From assembly GCF_001610895.1 (NCBI RefSeq), contig NZ_CP011273.1:4340001-4404000 (forward strand): a stretch of 64,000 nucleotides of DNA, given 5' to 3'. Source of the stretch: Planctomyces sp. SH-PL62 (GTDB lineage Bacteria > Planctomycetota > Planctomycetia > Isosphaerales > Isosphaeraceae). The notes below the pieces were generated by a model. The model searched no databases. It had not been told where the DNA came from and was given only the letters and a program-made list of their open reading frames with translations. This document shows positions 12,331 to 20,960 of this stretch, piece by piece (position 1 is the first letter of the stretch; each line of letters opens with the position of its first letter). A program made the position numbers and the translations under genes.

Positions 12331-12840
12331 ATGTCGCTCACTCGTCTTCGGCTCGCCGGGCTATCGGCCGCATCTTTCACGGTGTGCGCGGCGTTCTCCA
12401 GCCTCGCCGTTTCTCAGGACGCCGTCCCCGACGCCCCGCCCGCCGCCGCGTCGCCGGGGCCGCAGGCGCCCTATCCGTCCCACATTCGGCCGCAGGCGCA
12501 CTATCCCCAGCAGCGCCGGAGCGTGGTCCAGCATTATTCGTACCCGTATCCGTCCTACTACCACGGGGACGCCTCTGGAGGCTTTCGAAACCCCGGCGGT
12601 CGCGGACGCTACGCCGAGTACTTCCCCGCGGGCGACGACTTCCACGACCAGACCGCGCAGGACCCCGTCCGCCGGGCGAAGTTCGACCAGGGGGGTGGGG
12701 CCCCGGATCGCGCCGAGCAGATCGCCGCCTATAACGCGGGGACCCAGCGGTACAACGCGATCCAGCGCAGCATCGACAGCTACGCCCGGCCCTACTGGGG
12801 CGGCGGTTTCGGCGTCGGCGGCTTCGGCGGCTTCTGGTGA
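12331..12840 (+). CDS. Small secreted protein, function unknown
   Basis: Encodes 169 residues from the ATG at 12331. An N-terminal signal peptide (LRLAGLSAASFTVCAAFSSL, likely cleaved near AVSQD) is followed by a Pro/Ala/Tyr/His-rich region and a Gly-rich C-terminus (WGGGFGVGGFGGFW). I know no family for it. A GTG further upstream at 12241 would lengthen it by 30 residues but would bury the signal peptide, so I prefer 12331. A TAGAAT at 12263-12268 is a possible -10, next to an inverted repeat GGAATT/AATTCC (12231-12250). Confidence 0.6.
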   Translation: MSLTRLRLAGLSAASFTVCAAFSSLAVSQDAVPDAPPAAASPGPQAPYPSHIRPQAHYPQQRRSVVQHYSYPYPSYYHGDASGGFRNPGGRGRYAEYFPAGDDFHDQTAQDPVRRAKFDQGGGAPDRAEQIAAYNAGTQRYNAIQRSIDSYARPYWGGGFGVGGFGGFW

Positions 12841-12850
12841 GAGCCGGTGG

Positions 12851-12881
12851 AGGGGCGGCGCCATCCGACGGCGCCGCCCCT
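12851..12881. terminator. Bidirectional hairpin between convergent genes
   Basis: A perfect 12-bp stem (12851-12862 with 12870-12881, AGGGGCGGCGCC) encloses a 7-base loop. It lies 11 bases after the secreted-protein stop and 20 bases from the stop of the convergent EF-G-like gene, so it could end both transcripts. There is no T-run on either side. Confidence 0.6.
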
Positions 12882-12901
12882 GGATCGCTCGGGGCTCGGG
12901 C

Positions 12902-14980
12902 TCACTCCTCCTCGACGCCCGTCCGGGACTTCTGATAGCGATCAACGATCTGTTGCTGGACGTTGGGCGGGACCGGCTCGTAGCCGCGCATCTCCATCGT
13001 GAACGAGCCCTGGCCCGACGTCATGCTCTTGAGCGTGGAAGCATAGGAGAGCATCTCCGCCAGCGGCACCACGGCCTGGATCGATTGCAGGCCGCCCGCC
13101 TGGGCCTCCATCCCGAGGATGTGCCCGCGACGGGTCGACATGTCCGCGGAGAGGTCGCCGAAGAAGGTCGAGGGCGAGGTGACCTCGACCGCGACGATGG
13201 GCTCCAGGAGTACGGGGTAGGCCTTCTCGAACGCCTTGCGGAAAGCATAGGCGGCGGCCGTCTTGAACGCCTGCTCCGAGCTGTCGACCGGGTGGTCCTT
13301 GCCGAAGTAGACCTCCACCTCCACGTCGACGACCTGATTGCCCGAGATCACGCCCTTGTCGAGCCGCTCCCGGACGCCCTTCTCGACGGCCGGGATGTAC
13401 TGGTTGGGGATCACGCCCCCCTTGACCGCGTCGGTGAAGACGAAGCCCTGGCCGCGTTCGACGGGGCGCACCCGCAGGTGGACCTCGGCGAACTGGCCTC
13501 GCCCGCCGGTCTGCTTCTTGTGGCGATGGTCGGCCTCGGCCGGGGCGGAGATGGTCTCCAGGTAGGGGACGTGCGGAATGTGCGTCGACATCTCCAGCTT
13601 GTAGCGATTCTTGAGCCGCTGCTGGATGACGTCGAGGTGCAGGTCGCTCATCCCCGAGATGACCAGTTCGTGGGTCTGGGCGTCGCGACGGACCGTGAAA
13701 GTCGGGTCCTCGTCGGCGATCTTGGTCAGGCCGGCCGAAATCTTGGCCTCGTCCTCGCGGGCCTTGGGCACCACCGCGCGAGGGACCATGGGGGCGGGGA
13801 AGTGGATCGGGGACGCCTGGAGCCTGGCGACGGAGGTGTTGCCGCCGATGTTGCTCACGGTGTCCGACACGTGAAGGTCCTCGAACTTGGCGATCGCCAC
13901 GAGATCGCCGGCGATGGCCTCGGGGACCTCTTCCTGCGCCTTGCCCTGGACGACGTAGACGTGCCCGGCCTTGGCGGTCTTGCCGCTCCGCAGGTTCACC
14001 AGCGTCGTGTCGGGCGTGATCTTCCCCGCGAGGATGCGGAGGAAGCTGAGCTTGCCCATGAACTGGTCGTTGGACGTCTTGAAGACCTGGGCCACGAGCG
14101 TCCCGTCCTCGACGGGGAGGATCTCCTCCTCGGTCGCGTCGGCCTCGTCGCCCCGGGTCCCGAAGCGGTGGACGTCCTCGGGGCTCAGGCCGCAGGTCGT
14201 CAGCAGGTCGAGCAGCTCCTTGAGGCCGAGATCCTTCTTGGTGCAGACGCAGAGGACCGGGACGAGCTTGCCCGCCGCGATCGCGTCGTGCGCCGCCTTG
14301 CGCAGCTCCTCGACGCCGATCTCCTCCCCTTCCAGGTAGCGGTTCATGAGAGCCTCGTCGCTCTCGACGATCTGCTCCACCACCATCTGGTAGGCTTCCG
14401 TGGGGGGGACCGGGCACTCGGCCGGGTCCTCGTCGTGCGACTGGAGGACGTCGACGAGGCCGGCGAACGACGGCCCCTGGCCGATCGGCACGTTGAACGG
14501 GACGCAGGCGGGGCCGAACGTCTCGCGGATCGCCTCCAGGTCGGAGCGGTAGTCGACGTTGTCGGCGTCCATCTTGGTGACGGCGATGAACCGGCCGAGC
14601 CCCATCTTCCGGGCCTCATGGAACAACCGACGGGTGTTGACCTCGATCCCGGCCGGGCCCGAGACGGCCAGGACCACGTTCTCGGCGGCGGCCAGGGCGC
14701 TCAGGGCGTTGCCGATGAAGTCGGGATAGCCGGGAGAGTCCAGCAGGTGGACCTGCTTGTCGTTCCAGACCAGGTGGCCGAGGTTGCAGTCGATCGTGAA
14801 ATGCCGACGCTTCTCCTCCTCGTCGTAGTCCAGCGTGCTGGTCCCCTCGTCGACCGATCCCTTGCGCGTGATGGCGCCCGCGGTGAAGAGAAGGGCGTCG
14901 GCGAGACTCGTCTTGCCGGACGCCCCATGTCCAGCCAGGGCGATGTTGCGGATGTCGGCGACGTGATAGGCCGTGGTCAT
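12902..14980 (-). CDS. Elongation factor G-like GTPase (EF-G2 subfamily)
   Basis: Encodes 692 residues from the ATG at 14980; an in-frame start 17 codons upstream is less likely because the conserved fold begins at once with IRNIALAGHGASGKTS. The G1 loop is GHGASGKT (17-24), G3 is DSPGY (81-85) and G4 is TKMD (135-138). Domains II-V of EF-G follow, ending in a typical domain V (GHILGMEAQAGG). Canonical EF-G has DTPGH at G3, where the histidine activates the hydrolytic water; here the residue is Tyr85, as I recall for the EF-G2 branch. The canonical fusA is therefore expected elsewhere in the genome. Its role is uncertain. Confidence 0.85.
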   Translation of the reverse strand: MTTAYHVADIRNIALAGHGASGKTSLADALLFTAGAITRKGSVDEGTSTLDYDEEEKRRHFTIDCNLGHLVWNDKQVHLLDSPGYPDFIGNALSALAAAENVVLAVSGPAGIEVNTRRLFHEARKMGLGRFIAVTKMDADNVDYRSDLEAIRETFGPACVPFNVPIGQGPSFAGLVDVLQSHDEDPAECPVPPTEAYQMVVEQIVESDEALMNRYLEGEEIGVEELRKAAHDAIAAGKLVPVLCVCTKKDLGLKELLDLLTTCGLSPEDVHRFGTRGDEADATEEEILPVEDGTLVAQVFKTSNDQFMGKLSFLRILAGKITPDTTLVNLRSGKTAKAGHVYVVQGKAQEEVPEAIAGDLVAIAKFEDLHVSDTVSNIGGNTSVARLQASPIHFPAPMVPRAVVPKAREDEAKISAGLTKIADEDPTFTVRRDAQTHELVISGMSDLHLDVIQQRLKNRYKLEMSTHIPHVPYLETISAPAEADHRHKKQTGGRGQFAEVHLRVRPVERGQGFVFTDAVKGGVIPNQYIPAVEKGVRERLDKGVISGNQVVDVEVEVYFGKDHPVDSSEQAFKTAAAYAFRKAFEKAYPVLLEPIVAVEVTSPSTFFGDLSADMSTRRGHILGMEAQAGGLQSIQAVVPLAEMLSYASTLKSMTSGQGSFTMEMRGYEPVPPNVQQQIVDRYQKSRTGVEEE

Positions 14981-15139
14981 GGCGGGAGTCCTGGAGTGAG
15001 GGTTCGTGGGAACGCACGAAGGTCCGCGCAAGCAACGGGCGTGGAACGATCCGACCGCCGCCGGGGCGACGGGAATCGACGGGACCGATCGGTCTTCTAT
15101 GCGACGCCTTGGATCGAGGCGCGAACAGGGAGCCTTCGC

Positions 15140-15871
15140 TCAGGAGCGGGACGAAGCCCGCTCCGCGCGTTCCACGGCGTCAGCCAGGGAGAACTTGCCC
15201 TCGTACAGAGCCCGCCCGACGATGCAGCCGACGACCGGGAGGGTCGCCAGACGCTCGACGTCGGCCAGTGCTCCGACACCACCGGAAGCGATCACCGGGG
15301 TCTTGACGTGGCGGCAGATCGCCGCCGTCGCGTCGAGATTGGGGCCTTCCAGGGTGCCGTCCCGCGCGATGTCGGTGTAGACGATCGCCGCCAGCGGCAG
15401 GTCGTCGAACTGCTCGGCCATCACGGCCGCGGCGATGTTCGACGTCTCCAGCCAGCCGTCCGTCGCGACCATCCCGTCACGCGCGTCGAGACCCAGGACC
15501 AGCCGGCCCGGATACTTCTCGGCCATCGACCGGAACCAGGACGGGTCGCGGAGCGCCTGCGTGCCGACGATCACCCGTTCGAGACCGGCGTCGAGCCAGG
15601 TCGCGATGGTGTGCTCATCCCGCACGCCTCCCCCCAGTTGACAGGGGACCTTCACGGAACCCAGCACCGCCTTGACGGCTTCCACGTTGACCGGCTTGCC
15701 GGACTTCGCGCCGTCGAGGTCGACGAGGTGGATCCGCGTCGCACCCTCCGCAACCCATCGACCGGCCATCGCCGCGGGATCGTCCCCGAAAACGGTTTCG
15801 CGGTCGTAATCCCCCTGCTGGAGGCGGACGCAAAGGCCGCCCCGCAGGTCGATGGCCGGAATCACTTGCAT
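15140..15871 (-). CDS. hisA: Phosphoribosylformimino-AICAR ribotide isomerase
   Basis: Encodes 243 residues, the normal HisA length. It opens with the beta-1 strand IPAIDLRGG, which carries the catalytic Asp8, and contains the second catalytic region YTDIARDGT and a C-terminal phosphate-binding ASGGVG. HisA performs the Amadori rearrangement of ProFAR to PRFAR in histidine synthesis. hisH lies upstream on the same strand, but a sedolisin peptidase gene separates the two. GGTGA is about 7 bases before the ATG. Confidence 0.95.
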   Translation of the reverse strand: MQVIPAIDLRGGLCVRLQQGDYDRETVFGDDPAAMAGRWVAEGATRIHLVDLDGAKSGKPVNVEAVKAVLGSVKVPCQLGGGVRDEHTIATWLDAGLERVIVGTQALRDPSWFRSMAEKYPGRLVLGLDARDGMVATDGWLETSNIAAAVMAEQFDDLPLAAIVYTDIARDGTLEGPNLDATAAICRHVKTPVIASGGVGALADVERLATLPVVGCIVGRALYEGKFSLADAVERAERASSRS

Positions 15872-16016
15872 GGATCTTCACCAAATCAAAAAACCGTCTG
15901 AATCTACAACCTCAACTCTAGCCGTCTCCCGGTGGCGTCGCAAGGACCGAGCGATCCCTCCCGAGACGGGAAAATCGGTCATGCCGCGCGGCGGTGAGGT
16001 CGCCCGCCGCGACGGG

Positions 16017-17309
16017 TCAGGAGCCGATCCCGACTCGACGCGCCGGGAGGGACTGGCGGATGATCCGGGGATGGCGAATCGGCGTGCGAACCGGCCTTGG
16101 CGCGACGGCCGGTCGGCGTCGGAACGGGGGAGTCCGGCGGATAGCCGGCCGATCCGCCACGGTCGCCGGCATCGTCTCGACGGGCGTCCGCGGCGCTTCC
16201 GCTTCCTGGGGCGCGTCGCCAGTCGTCCTCTTGCCGATCATCGCCGGGATGAGGGCCCGCGCGTCGGGGACGCCGAGCCCGGCGGCGGCCCCGGAGGCCC
16301 CCGGAGTCGTCACGTGGCGGAAGCCCGTGTCGGCGAGTGCGTAGAGCATCGGCAGCGTCTGGGACGGCCCGTCGAGGCTCCCCTGGCCGTTCAGGGCCCT
16401 CCCCTGCGCGACGATCGCCAGGATCGCCCCCCAGGCCGGAGCCCCCAGGCTCGTCCCGGCGAGGACCCGCCAGGAGCCCTGGGATTCACCAGGAGGCGTG
16501 TGGAAGACGCGCACGCCCGTCGAGGGGTCGCCCAGGAAGGCGACGTCGGGAGTGCTCCGTCGAGGTGAAGGCGTGAACGACCGCTGATAGCCCGGCTGAG
16601 AGGAGAACCGGCCAGGACCGGAGCCGCTCCGGGCCCAGACCGTCTCCGACTGCACCGTTCCCGTCGCGTCGAGGATCAGGGACGTCCCGCCGACGCCCAG
16701 CACGTTGGGCGAACTGGCGGGGTACATCGCCCCCCCCTCGGCCCCGTGGTCGCCGCTGGCCGAGATGAAGGTGATCCCGGCATGGCCCGGGGGGGTCGTG
16801 AACTGGTCGTCGTAGGCGTGCTGGCCGGCCGTCTCGGTGAAGCCGAAGCTCATCGAGACGGCGACGACGCCGGGCGCCGTCCGCGCAACGTCGACCGCAG
16901 CCAGGACGTCGTCGGCCGAATCGGACGCGGCCTCGACCATGAGGATCGACGCCCCGGGGGCGAGGGCGTGCGCCCACTGGACGTCCATCGCCGACTCCGA
17001 CGCCCAGGTCGCGTTGGTGGCGTCGCCGCCGAGATTCACGACCGTCACCTGGGCGTCGGGCAGGCCGAACGCTTCGTTGAAGACCTTCAAGTCGGAGAGC
17101 AGGTTGGGATTGTGATAGGCCCCGACGATGGCGATCGTCTGCCCGGTCCCGTCCCCCCGAACCGTCTCACCCGTCGGCGAGGTCAGGGTGATGGACGACA
17201 GCCCATAGACGGCCCCGATCTCCGCCGGGGTGAAGCCCGACGGCAGGCTGCGGGGATCGAGGCTCTCGATCGCCGGGCGCAGCCGCCGCCGACGCACGTG
17301 GTTCCCCAT
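16017..17309 (-). CDS. Sedolisin-type serine-carboxyl peptidase (family S53) without a propeptide
   Basis: Encodes 430 residues. The S53 triad is visible: Glu105 and Asp109 in ESAMD (correct +4 spacing), Ser287 in GTSLGAP, and the oxyanion Asp187 in SGDHG. The N-terminus MGNHVRRRRLRPAIESLDPR resembles the LEPR-XLL motif of planctomycete exported proteins, and the catalytic domain starts directly at TPAEIGAVYGL (about residue 27). Known sedolisins carry a propeptide of roughly 150-200 residues here, so its absence is odd. The last 75 residues form a Pro/Arg-rich basic tail. The gene sits between hisH and hisA on the same strand. It is probably an extracellular or periplasmic acid peptidase. 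Confidence 0.85.
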   Translation of the reverse strand: MGNHVRRRRLRPAIESLDPRSLPSGFTPAEIGAVYGLSSITLTSPTGETVRGDGTGQTIAIVGAYHNPNLLSDLKVFNEAFGLPDAQVTVVNLGGDATNATWASESAMDVQWAHALAPGASILMVEAASDSADDVLAAVDVARTAPGVVAVSMSFGFTETAGQHAYDDQFTTPPGHAGITFISASGDHGAEGGAMYPASSPNVLGVGGTSLILDATGTVQSETVWARSGSGPGRFSSQPGYQRSFTPSPRRSTPDVAFLGDPSTGVRVFHTPPGESQGSWRVLAGTSLGAPAWGAILAIVAQGRALNGQGSLDGPSQTLPMLYALADTGFRHVTTPGASGAAAGLGVPDARALIPAMIGKRTTGDAPQEAEAPRTPVETMPATVADRPAIRRTPPFRRRPAVAPRPVRTPIRHPRIIRQSLPARRVGIGS

Positions 17310-17513
17310 GAGTCCGTCCCTCCGACGAATTCGCAGTCCTTGCCGGGTCGTTCCATCGACCTCGTCCGCGCGTGGCGCGGTCCATCAAGGAGAGCTTATC
17401 CGGCGGAATCGCGGACGCGGGGGAATCCGAAGACCGTCGCGGGACGGACTTGACGAACGTGGGGATCGGTCGGGTTCTCCGCCCGATCGCTCGGTCGGCG
17501 GGGTCTTGCACGC

Positions 17514-18119
17514 TCAGGCTTCTGCGAAGTTGGCGTACATCGCCAGGCCGACGTGCTGGCTCTTTTCGGGGTGGAACTGGCAGGCGGTGAGGTTGTCGCG
17601 GTTGACGACGGCCGGGAACGGGTCCGGGTAGTCGGAGACCGCGGCAACGTCGCGCGGGTCCTCGGCGACGGCGTGGTAGGAGTGGACGAAGTAGACCGAA
17701 GGCTCGGGACCGACCCCTTCCAGGAGCGGGATCGGCCTGCGGATTTCGAGGGTGTTCCAGCCCATGTGGGGGATCTTGAGGCCCGGACGCGGGGCGAACC
17801 GGACGACGCGCCCGGGGATCAGGTCCAGCCCGGCGTATTCGCCGTCTTCCTCACTCGTGGTGAACAGGAGCTGGAGGCCCAGGCAGACGCCCAGGCAGGG
17901 CTTTCCGGCGCGGACGGCCTCGGTGAACGCCTGGTCCATGCCCGTCCGGCGCAGTTCGCTCATCGCGTCGGCGAAGGCCCCGACGCCGGGCAGGACGACG
18001 TGCGACGCCTGGCGGATCCGCTCCGGGTCGGTCGCGATCTCGGCGGCGCTGCCGACCGCTTCGAACGCCTTCTGCACGCTCCTCAGATTGCCCATCCCAT
18101 AGTCGATGATGACGATCAT
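17514..18119 (-). CDS. hisH: Imidazole glycerol phosphate synthase, glutamine amidotransferase subunit
   Basis: Encodes 201 residues, standard for HisH. The start MIVIIDYGMGNLRSV is diagnostic. Class I glutamine amidotransferase residues are present: the nucleophile Cys79 in GVCLGLQ and the His-Glu pair in FHPEKS. HisH supplies ammonia to HisF for closure of the imidazole ring; hisF is not in this window. The nearest downstream gene on the strand is the S53 peptidase, 204 bases away, followed by hisA. Confidence 0.95.
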   Translation of the reverse strand: MIVIIDYGMGNLRSVQKAFEAVGSAAEIATDPERIRQASHVVLPGVGAFADAMSELRRTGMDQAFTEAVRAGKPCLGVCLGLQLLFTTSEEDGEYAGLDLIPGRVVRFAPRPGLKIPHMGWNTLEIRRPIPLLEGVGPEPSVYFVHSYHAVAEDPRDVAAVSDYPDPFPAVVNRDNLTACQFHPEKSQHVGLAMYANFAEA

Positions 18120-18230
18120 GCCGCGCCTCGGTTTACGGATCGGTCCTTGCTGGACAACGATCGTACCAGCCCGCCGTGATGGACGACAGCGGAGCTCGGC
18201 TGGTTCGGTGCGGGGCGGGTCGATTCCGGG

Positions 18231-18887
18231 TCAGCGCTTCGGGGTTTCGGGCTGGTCGTCGCCGCGGGCGATCGGGACCCAGCGCAGGTCCTCCGCATTC
18301 ATGCCGAGGGAGTCGGGATCGGCGTTGCGGGTCGAGGCCGGTCGGGAGCGGCCGGAACCGGCGGCGGGGCGTCCTCGCGAGCCGTCGTCGATGCGGATGG
18401 GGGGGATCTCGTCCAGCTCGCTGGCCTTGGAGATCTGCGCTGCGGGCGACTTGCGACGGGGGGGCGTGGTGCGGCCCGCCGGAAGCGTGCGGGGGCGCGA
18501 GAGCGGCGCGTCGAGGTCCGAGTCGGCCCCGGCGTCGTACCCGCGATCCCGCAGGAGGTTCCGCGCGTTGTCGAGCTTGGTGACCAGGGTGTCGCTGTGC
18601 AGCCGCTCCTGGACCAGGCGGTCCTCGAACGCCCGGCTCTCCTCCTTGAGCCTGGCGACCTGCGTCTTGAGCTGGTCGTTCTCGAACTCAAGATGGCTGA
18701 GGCTCGATTTGAGCTGGCCGGTGGAAGGGCCGCCGGTGATGTAGGTGCCCCGCCCTGAGCAGCCGGTCAAAAGGACGGCCGCGAGGAGGACCAGGACGCG
18801 AGCCGACCCCGGCGCGCGGCGGTTGCGCCGGGCGGGATCGCCCGTCGTCTCGAACCAGGGGTGAATCGCAAGGTTTCCGCGAGCCAC
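18231..18887 (-). CDS. Coiled-coil lipoprotein, function unknown
   Basis: Encodes 218 residues from a GTG at 18887, chosen because GGAAGG sits 5 bases before it and because the signal peptide then has a normal length. An ATG at 18947 would add 20 residues and overlap the previous gene by 7 bp. The lipobox VLLTGC marks a lipid-anchored protein. The mature part starts with a predicted coiled coil (HLEFENDQLKTQVARLKEES and onward, roughly 50 residues) and ends in a disordered Pro/Arg/Ser-rich region. No family is recognised. It follows the LapA-like gene closely. Confidence 0.65.
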   Translation of the reverse strand: MARGNLAIHPWFETTGDPARRNRRAPGSARVLVLLAAVLLTGCSGRGTYITGGPSTGQLKSSLSHLEFENDQLKTQVARLKEESRAFEDRLVQERLHSDTLVTKLDNARNLLRDRGYDAGADSDLDAPLSRPRTLPAGRTTPPRRKSPAAQISKASELDEIPPIRIDDGSRGRPAAGSGRSRPASTRNADPDSLGMNAEDLRWVPIARGDDQPETPKR

Positions 18888-18940
18888 GACGGCCTTCCGA
18901 ATGGGGGACGAGATTGGAGATAGTCTAATCTTCGGCCATT

Positions 18941-19315
18941 TCACCATCCGGAATTGGGAAACCCGTCGTCGGTTTTCGAGGCGTAGTCCGGCGGGGGCCG
19001 ATCGTCGTCAATTTCGCGCCTCTCGGCGGGATCCGCAGGGCCGTGATGGCCGCGCATCTTCCGCAAGGCGAAGAAAACGGTCATGCCCAGGAAGGTCAGG
19101 AGTGACCCGCAGAGTGCACTCAGGAGGATGACCACCCCCAGGCTGCTCTCGTAGGCGCCAAGGCCGAACGGGAAGGAGACGGTCACCTCCGCGTGGTTGA
19201 CCCAGATGAACCAGAGCATCAGGCCTAGCAGGACGGCCGTCCCGATCAGCCAACGATAGACCCAGAAATTGCGGATGATCGACGGCCGCCGCCGCTTGTA
19301 CTGGTATGCCATCAT
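18941..19315 (-). CDS. LapA-domain (DUF1049-like) small membrane protein
   Basis: Encodes 124 residues. Two hydrophobic segments (about 21-39 and 58-84) flank NHAEVTVSFPFG, the pattern of the lipopolysaccharide assembly protein A domain: a membrane hairpin followed by a cytoplasmic basic and acidic tail. GGGAGG lies 5 bases before the first of two adjacent ATG codons; either could be used. The LapA role in envelope assembly is known for Proteobacteria only, so function here is an inference. It lies between the prepilin peptidase and the coiled-coil lipoprotein genes. Confidence 0.7.
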   Translation of the reverse strand: MMAYQYKRRRPSIIRNFWVYRWLIGTAVLLGLMLWFIWVNHAEVTVSFPFGLGAYESSLGVVILLSALCGSLLTFLGMTVFFALRKMRGHHGPADPAERREIDDDRPPPDYASKTDDGFPNSGW

Positions 19316-19425
19316 CAAAGCCTCCCGATTCACAGCCTCGCACCCGCCGTGCCGGATTCTAGCTGGAATCGCTTTCCCCGTCCCCCCGGAATTCCCGAGG
19401 CGGGACGTCCCGGGATCTTCGCCTC

Positions 19426-20376
19426 CTACCGAAGCGGGCCGACGTTGACGCCGAGCATCCACCAGAAGATCGCGTGGAGCATGTCGAACAGCCCCTCCGC
19501 CCAGTTCGGCCAGAGCCAGGGCCAGGAGAACAGGAGGAAGACGGCGGCCATGCTCAGGTAGGGCCCCGCCGGTATTTCGCGATCCGCGCTCGAGGATTCG
19601 AGGCCGGCCAGCCGTTTCCCGAGATATTTCGTCAACTTCCAGAGGGCGTGGGCCAGGCCGAAGAACGGGAAGAGGAAGAAGGTCAGCACGGCCGCCTGCC
19701 AGCCCAGGAACGCGCCGATCATCGCCATCAGCGTGACGTCGCCGAACCCCATCGCCTCCCGGCGCAGCAAGAAGGAGAAGCTCGACCGGACCCCGGCGGT
19801 CAGGCCCGAGCCGACGAGCAGGCCGACCACCCCCACTCCCAGCCCTCCCAGGAAGGTCGAGGCGGTCGAGGGGTCGGGTCGGACCCAGGGCATGGCCGCC
19901 CCCAGGCCCAGGCCGAGCACCATCCCGGTGACCGTTACCTCGTCCGGGATGATGAGCAGGTCGTAATCGATGAAGGTCGCCGCGACCAGCAGGGCGACGA
20001 GGAGCGCGTGATAGCCGAGCGTCGCCAGCGAGGAGACGGGGATCTGGCCGAAGGCGTCGCGGGGGGCGAGGAGGACGTCCACGCCGAAGAGGCCCAGAAA
20101 CAGCAAGCCGACCAGGGCCTCGATCAGCGGGTAGCGCGCCGAGATCGGCAGGCCGCACATCCGGCACTCGCCCCGGAGGGCCAGCCAGCCGATGATCGGA
20201 ATGTTGTCGGAGGCCGAGATCGCGCCGAAGCAGCGGGGGCAGTGCGAGGCCGGCCAGATCACGCTCTTCTGCCAGGGGATGCGGTAGATGCAGACGTTCA
20301 GGAAGCTGCCGACGACCGTGCCCACGCAGAAGACGCCGAACCCCAAAAACGCCAGGAGCGGCCAGCTCACGAACAC
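19426..20376 (-). CDS. pilD: Prepilin peptidase (A24 leader peptidase/methyltransferase)
   Basis: Encodes 316 residues. It has the N-terminal domain of type IV prepilin peptidases (GTVVGSFLNVCIYRIP) with the tetra-cysteine zinc site C46-x2-C49 and C71-x2-C74, and both catalytic aspartate regions, FIDYDLLIIPDE (D137/D139) and GFGDVTLM. About eight hydrophobic segments are visible. The enzyme cleaves and N-methylates type IV pilin or pseudopilin precursors at the membrane. Its start overlaps the end of aroK by 10 bp. No pilin or secretion-system gene lies in the window, so the substrate is unknown. Confidence 0.92.
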   Translation of the reverse strand: MFVSWPLLAFLGFGVFCVGTVVGSFLNVCIYRIPWQKSVIWPASHCPRCFGAISASDNIPIIGWLALRGECRMCGLPISARYPLIEALVGLLFLGLFGVDVLLAPRDAFGQIPVSSLATLGYHALLVALLVAATFIDYDLLIIPDEVTVTGMVLGLGLGAAMPWVRPDPSTASTFLGGLGVGVVGLLVGSGLTAGVRSSFSFLLRREAMGFGDVTLMAMIGAFLGWQAAVLTFFLFPFFGLAHALWKLTKYLGKRLAGLESSSADREIPAGPYLSMAAVFLLFSWPWLWPNWAEGLFDMLHAIFWWMLGVNVGPLR

Positions 20377-20960
20377 GAGCGCGGCTCCCCCGAGTCCTGC
20401 GACCCCTCGGCGCGGGACCAGTGCTCCAGGATGAGGTCCGCAACCTCCTTCGGTCCCCGGCTCACGGTGTCGACCACGAGATGGGCGACTTCCTCGTAGA
20501 ACGGGGTCCGAAAATCCAGCACCTCGGCGATCTCGGCCACAGCCCCCTTGGAGGTCAGCGAGGGGCGGGTCTCGCGGGTGGCGGTGTCCGCTTCCAGGCG
20601 TCGGGCCAGTTCGTCGACGTCGGCCCGGAGCCAGGCGACGAAGCCGTGGCCGCGGATCGCCCGGCGGTTGGCCTCGCGGACGATCGTCCCTCCCCCCGTC
20701 CCGAGGATGCCGCCGGGATAGGCGGCGATCAGGTCGCGCACGACCGCTTCCTCGATCACGCGGAAGGCGGGCTCGCCCGATTCCTCGAAGATGGCCCGGA
20801 TCGTCCGGCCCGCTCGGGCGACGATCTCGTCGTCGACGTCCACGAAGGGACGCCCGGTCCGCTCGGCCAGCAGCCGGCCGACCGTCGACTTCCCCGTGCC
20901 TCGATAGCCCACCAGGACCAGACCTCGTCCGTTCGTCTCGCTCATCGGTTGGCGGCTCAT
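20367..20960 (-). CDS. aroK: Shikimate kinase
   Basis: Encodes 197 residues. The Walker A loop GYRGTGKST lies near residue 18, followed by FVDVDDEI (shikimate-binding and Mg-site Asp), GTGGGTI and the lid arginine region TRPSL. It phosphorylates the 3-hydroxyl of shikimate. The start at 20960 overlaps the aroDE stop as ATGA, so translation is coupled; a second in-frame ATG at 20945 is possible. The C-terminus extends about 20 residues past the usual end. Confidence 0.95.
   Translation of the reverse strand: MSRQPMSETNGRGLVLVGYRGTGKSTVGRLLAERTGRPFVDVDDEIVARAGRTIRAIFEESGEPAFRVIEEAVVRDLIAAYPGGILGTGGGTIVREANRRAIRGHGFVAWLRADVDELARRLEADTATRETRPSLTSKGAVAEIAEVLDFRTPFYEEVAHLVVDTVSRGPKEVADLILEHWSRAEGSQDSGEPRSCS

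Noticed and set aside
12695-15901. A 1068-codon open frame on the plus strand across the EF-G-like and hisA genes
   Set aside because: The opposite strand encodes two well-recognised proteins with all motifs; the plus-strand translation has none.
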